DNA of 64,000 nucleotides, from positions 1-64,000 of the forward strand of contig JAVBXL010000022.1 of NCBI GenBank assembly GCA_030824575.1. Reading direction: 5' to 3'. The stretch is from a bacterium. GTDB lineage: Bacteria > Pseudomonadota > Alphaproteobacteria > Sphingomonadales > Sphingomonadaceae. Made by a program: the position numbers and the translations under genes. The notes below the pieces were generated by a model that was given only the letters and a program-made list of their open reading frames with translations, was not told where the DNA came from and did no database searches. Of this stretch, positions 60,542 through 64,000 are shown piece by piece (positions within the stretch are counted from its first letter, which is position 1; each line of letters opens with the position of its first letter).

Positions 60542-61189
60542 TTATTGCCCTCCCGCCGTCATCTGCTTCAGCTCGCCAGCGCCGGTCGGCGCCTTGTCAC
60601 GATAGGTGGAAATGGCGCGGTTCGACGTCGCCGTGCGCAGGTCGCTATCAGTGCCCTGGCCACGAACCAGATCTTCGGGATTGGCGACCATGGCTGCCAG
60701 GTTGCTGTTGACGCCACAGCCGAAATTAGAGCTGGTGCCGAGGTTCATGTCGGTTTCCTGCTTTCCGTGCCAATCCGGGCAGCTGGGAACGCTGGCGGTG
60801 GCGCGACGCACGATCAGGCGCACGCTGCCAACGGGTGCCTGGCCGGCTTCGGCCGAACTGTCGGTCGCGACCAGTAGCCCATAGCGGGCCACGACATTGT
60901 CGATATCTTCCCGCAGGACGGGGCTGAAATAGCCGCCATCGGTAACGACAGCGATATTGTCGCCATAGCCCAGGGCGATCGAGGTGAACCAGTCGTTGAG
61001 CCGGATGGCTTCGTTCGGGGTCAAGCCGCCATTCGATCCTGCCTGCACGTCGAAGGTGTAGGCGCTATGCCCCACCACCGGCTGGTGGATGGAATCCACG
61101 GTGCGATTGGAACGGGGCAGCGCCTGGGCCGTCATGGGCAGAGCAAGGATCGCGATGGTCGCGAACGCTTTGATGGACAGAGAGGTCAT
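60542..61189 (-). CDS. cpaD: Pilus assembly protein CpaD
   Basis: 215 residues with Sec signal (MTSLSIKAFATIAILALPMT). The CpaD region has CPDWHGKQETDMNLG...NFGCGVNSNLAAMVANPEDLVRG, the signature of the family. It lacks the lipobox found in many CpaD proteins, so it may be a soluble periplasmic partner of the secretin. Confidence 0.9.
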   Translation of the reverse strand: MTSLSIKAFATIAILALPMTAQALPRSNRTVDSIHQPVVGHSAYTFDVQAGSNGGLTPNEAIRLNDWFTSIALGYGDNIAVVTDGGYFSPVLREDIDNVVARYGLLVATDSSAEAGQAPVGSVRLIVRRATASVPSCPDWHGKQETDMNLGTSSNFGCGVNSNLAAMVANPEDLVRGQGTDSDLRTATSNRAISTYRDKAPTGAGELKQMTAGGQ

Positions 61190-61204
61190 GTCTTATTCCT
61201 TCCG

Positions 61205-62731
61205 TCAGAAGCTGAAGCCGGGCGCGACGGCCCCGGACTTTGCCTTGTTGTCGCTGCGCACGGTCGCTGCGGCTTGCGGGCCTACGGGCGTCGGAGAACC
61301 CGGCGCGCGCGTTGGGCCTTGGCCGCGTGCGCCGCTGATGCCGTCATTGCCCTGCTGCAACAGCAGCCCCTGCGCCTGGGTGGCGTTGCGGAAGCCATCG
61401 GTCGGCAGGCGCACGTCCGACGCATTCATCGGTTTCGCCAGATAAGGCGTGACGATGATGACCAGTTCGGTTTCGGACCGCTGGAAGGAACGCGACTTGA
61501 ACAGGCTGCCCAGGATCGGGATGTCGCCCAGGCCCGGCACCTTGTTGATGGTGTTGCCCGTTTCATTGTTGAGCAAGCCCGCGATCATGAAGGCCTGGCC
61601 CGAACCCAGTTCCACCGTCGTTTCGGCGGTGCGGCTTTTGAGCGCAGGAACGCTGGCATTGAGCGTGAAATCCAGGCTCGACACCGTCGGGCGGACGCGC
61701 AGCGAGATGCGGCCATCGGCCAGCACCGTCGGCGTAAACGCCAACTGCACGCCATATTGCTTGAATTCGATGCTGTTGCCCTGCGTCCCGTTGCTCACGG
61801 TGTAGGGATATTCGCCGCCGGCCAGGAAGCTGGCGGTTTCACCCGACAGGGCAGTCAGGTTCGGCTGCGCCAATGTCGTGGACAGGCCGCTCGATTCGGC
61901 CAGGTCCAGCGCCGCAGCGACGTCGATGCCCAAAAGCTTTGCAACGCCACCGATGCTGTAGCCGCCGTTGATGATGTTGTTGAAGGTCCAGTAGCTGGGC
62001 GTGCCAGTGACCGTCGAGGTGCCGTCCGAATTGGCCGTCACCGTGGTTTCGCCGCGGGTATAATTCGCAAAATTGCGCGTACCGCCGCCGATATAGCCCG
62101 CCGTTCCCGACCCACGATCCACCGATGCCAGGTTCACGCCGATCTTGTGGCCCAGATCCCTGCTGACTTCGGCGATCTTGACCTGCAACATCACCTGTAA
62201 CGGGGTCGCCATCCGCAGGCGGCTGACCACGGTCACATCCTTGCCCACGAAGGCCTGCGTCAGCCGTTCGGCTTCCGCTGCGTCCTCTGGTGCCTGGATC
62301 GTACCGGTCAGCAGGACCATGCCGTTCATCTTGTTGACCGCGATTTCCGCGCCCGGCATCGCCAGATCGAGCATGTCGTCTATGCTGGTCAGGTTGGTGC
62401 CGACCCGGACGGTGCCGGAAAACAGCACCTTGCCGTTGGGCGCGGTGGCGAACACGGTGGTTTCACCGGCCTTCTTCGCGATCAGGTAGAGCTGGTTCTG
62501 CGAACGGACATGAACGTCGACCACATCGGGGTTGGCGATCACCACGTCCGACATCTTGGCCGGCAGGTTGACGACCCGGCTGCCACCCACCGACATCAGG
62601 ATCGCATTGTCCTGATTGCTGGCAGGGGCGGCGTTGAGGGCCGTCGTGGGCGCTGCGATCGTGGCGATGGCAAGGCCGAGGGCAATTGCCGGAGCGGCAA
62701 GCCGTGGAGCGCGATTGTGCAAGCTCTTCAT
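61205..62731 (-). CDS. cpaC: Type II/IV secretin CpaC/RcpA
   Basis: 508 residues. Sec signal, BON/N0-like N-terminal domains (SDVVIANPDVVDVHVRSQNQLYLI), then the secretin domain with GGEYPYTVSNG..SIEFKQYGVQLAFTPTVL and the terminal VPGLGDIPILGSLFKSRSFQRSETELVIIVTPYL, which forms the outer-membrane ring. 15 nt before cpaD, 1 nt after cpaB. Confidence 0.95.
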   Translation of the reverse strand: MKSLHNRAPRLAAPAIALGLAIATIAAPTTALNAAPASNQDNAILMSVGGSRVVNLPAKMSDVVIANPDVVDVHVRSQNQLYLIAKKAGETTVFATAPNGKVLFSGTVRVGTNLTSIDDMLDLAMPGAEIAVNKMNGMVLLTGTIQAPEDAAEAERLTQAFVGKDVTVVSRLRMATPLQVMLQVKIAEVSRDLGHKIGVNLASVDRGSGTAGYIGGGTRNFANYTRGETTVTANSDGTSTVTGTPSYWTFNNIINGGYSIGGVAKLLGIDVAAALDLAESSGLSTTLAQPNLTALSGETASFLAGGEYPYTVSNGTQGNSIEFKQYGVQLAFTPTVLADGRISLRVRPTVSSLDFTLNASVPALKSRTAETTVELGSGQAFMIAGLLNNETGNTINKVPGLGDIPILGSLFKSRSFQRSETELVIIVTPYLAKPMNASDVRLPTDGFRNATQAQGLLLQQGNDGISGARGQGPTRAPGSPTPVGPQAAATVRSDNKAKSGAVAPGFSF

Positions 62732-62732
62732 C

Positions 62733-63746
62733 TTACTTCCCCCCGACCGGAACTTCGGTCACGTTGGTTCCGCGGGCCACGCGGATCACCGGCCCCTTGA
62801 AGGCGACGGTGCCCATGGGCGCACCATTGGCGATGGCCATCGGCGGCAAGGGCGCTTCGGCCTTGGCCGGGACCGAGCTGCGCTGGTAGCGCGACACGTC
62901 AGCACCGGTAGAATAGGTTGACCCGCGATCGACCGGGCGTGAGGCAAGCTTCGCGATGATCGACTTTTCGGCGTTCGGATTGGCACCGTCGGGCAGGTCG
63001 ACGTCAGTACCCGCAATGGCGGCGTCCAGATCCGACGCGGTGTCCGCGATCGACCGGAGCGACATGGACAGCGACCCGATGGTCTGCGAAACCGCGATCT
63101 TCTCGGCGATCTTGGGCGTCACTTCGATCGTGACGTTGGAATAGGTGCGGACCTCCGGCTTGCCGTCGGCGCCCATCGCATCCATGCGCTGGTCAGTGGC
63201 GAGCACCCGCAGGTTGCGCAGGATGGTTTCGGATACCTTGAGCGGGTCGCCTTCGCCGCCGCCATTGACGCTCTGCGTCAGGACGAGGTCGATGCGGTCG
63301 CCGGGGAAGACAAAGCCTGCGACCGAGCTTTGCGCCGATACCGGCACCGTCACGGCGCGCATGCCAGGGCCAAGCGCCGCAGCGAGGAAGCCGCGATCGC
63401 CGGGCTTGACGATGCCGCCCTGCGTCAGCGGCTGCCCGGCCGTGATGGCGGAGCGCACGACGCTGCCAGCCAGCTTGGCGGGGTCGGCCTGACCCTTGAG
63501 ATAATAGACCTGTTCGATCAGATCCTTGGGCCAGGGCTGGAAGCGGAAGCTTTCCGCGTCCAATATGGTGCCCACGGGCAGAGCTTTGGTTGCCACCAGC
63601 ACATGCGGCTGGTCCGCTTCGTTCGGCATCGCCGCAGCGTTCACCTGTGGTGCGCCCGACGAACTCAACATGCTGCGCGCAAGCAAGGCTGTAGTGACCG
63701 CTATGATAAGCGCCCCCACCAGCAGCACGATCTTCTTAGCATCCAT
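62733..63746 (-). CDS. cpaB: Flp pilus assembly protein CpaB/RcpC
   Basis: 337 residues from the ATG at 63746. N-terminal membrane helix (IVLLVGALIIAVTTALLARSML), an SAF/CBM-like domain (VLVATKALPVGTILDAESFRFQPWP, VVRSAITAGQPLTQGGIV) and a pilus-assembly part with GDRIDLVLTQSVNGG. Periplasmic. A farther upstream start is possible but gives an odd hydrophilic N-terminus. Confidence 0.93.
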   Translation of the reverse strand: MDAKKIVLLVGALIIAVTTALLARSMLSSSGAPQVNAAAMPNEADQPHVLVATKALPVGTILDAESFRFQPWPKDLIEQVYYLKGQADPAKLAGSVVRSAITAGQPLTQGGIVKPGDRGFLAAALGPGMRAVTVPVSAQSSVAGFVFPGDRIDLVLTQSVNGGGEGDPLKVSETILRNLRVLATDQRMDAMGADGKPEVRTYSNVTIEVTPKIAEKIAVSQTIGSLSMSLRSIADTASDLDAAIAGTDVDLPDGANPNAEKSIIAKLASRPVDRGSTYSTGADVSRYQRSSVPAKAEAPLPPMAIANGAPMGTVAFKGPVIRVARGTNVTEVPVGGK

Positions 63747-63797
63747 GACGAAATTCGCCTCCCTCAAACGGGTGCACTGCCCCCAGTGCCCCACTCA

Positions 63798-64000
63798 TCA
63801 CGCAAAATGGTTAAAATATCGTTCGCCAAGCAACCACAGGGCTGCGATCGAGATGGCGACGCCATAAGGTATTTCAGGCTGTCCGAGCCTTTTTGTCATC
63901 CGATGGTGGATGACCGTGACGATGGTGACCAGGCCGCCCAGGATCGCCATCAGGACGATCATCGATAGTACGGCCTGCCATGGAAACCACAGCGCCAGCG
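63798..64000 (-). CDS. cpaA: Prepilin peptidase CpaA, C-terminal fragment
   Basis: Only the last 66 codons lie in the window; the gene continues past the right edge. The visible helices LSMIVLMAILGGLVTIVTVIH and the motif IPYGVAISIAALWLLGERY match the C-terminus of CpaA/TadV, the aspartic protease that cleaves Flp pre-pilins. Immediately precedes cpaB in the direction of transcription, as usual for this cluster. Confidence 0.8.
   Translation of the reverse strand, partial: LALWFPWQAVLSMIVLMAILGGLVTIVTVIHHRMTKRLGQPEIPYGVAISIAALWLLGERYFNHFA

Noticed and set aside
1-64000. tRNA genes, CRISPR arrays, insertion sequences or prophage
   Set aside because: No cloverleaf with a TTCRANNC-type arm, regular spacer-repeat array, transposase or phage protein was seen on either strand by reading; a scan program could still find a missed tRNA.

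Overview
The window looks like a chromosomal segment of a sphingomonad (Alphaproteobacteria, Sphingomonadaceae; Sphingobium or Sphingomonas type). The evidence is high-GC coding, a phoR-pst-phoU-phoB cluster with long PstC and PstA proteins, an outer-membrane TonB receptor, an HPr-rel-A type cluster, a cpa/tad pilus cluster, and dispersed sphingomonad-like repeats (cttcgacaggctcagg family). The genus is an inference. I saw no tRNA, rRNA, CRISPR array, prophage or insertion sequence.

Layout: (1) 0-1.6 kb, housekeeping genes fmt (partial), recR and def. (2) 1.6-9.1 kb, reverse strand, the complete phosphate starvation operon phoR-pstS-pstC-pstA-pstB-phoU-phoB with a Pho box in front of pstS. 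(3) 9.1-13.0 kb, an HPr-rel-A-like locus: Tat-exported small protein, glycosyltransferase, PqqD-like protein, HprK-like kinase, nucleotidyltransferase. (4) 13-34.7 kb, mostly household and stress genes: a TetR/SDR pair, an M20 amidohydrolase, three small ORFs, 3-hydroxybutyrate dehydrogenase with a patatin, a zinc metallopeptidase, a NepR-like small ORF, glnE, bcp, an M23 peptidase, erpA, xthA, a lipid kinase, lptFG, sppA and gpmA. (5) 34.7-56.6 kb, an accessory nitrogen block: TonB receptor, three arginase-fold proteins in tandem, a complete quinohemoprotein amine dehydrogenase locus qhpADCB-GFE, a HupE/UreJ-like membrane protein with a membrane-anchored parvulin, and urtABCDE. (6) 56.6-64 kb, a DUF2147 protein and a cpa/tad cluster (cpaA partial, B, C, D, E, tadB, tadC) with no cpaF ATPase gene.

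The most interesting part is block 5. The genes fit one idea: a guanidino compound crosses the outer membrane through the TonB receptor, an arginase-type complex in or near the periplasm splits it to urea and an amine, the periplasmic amine dehydrogenase oxidises the amine and passes electrons to cytochrome c, and the Urt transporter takes in the urea. One of the three arginase-fold proteins has a clear Sec signal but has lost three active-site acidic residues, so it looks like a non-catalytic partner. Promoter regions of the block share a TACGTCA-centred motif (two copies in inverted orientation before the arginase genes, one before urtA, a weaker one before qhpA), which suggests a single regulator. 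The substrate, the cell location of two of the hydrolases and the regulator are all inferred, not shown. The second poorly understood locus is the HPr-rel-A-like set in block 3.
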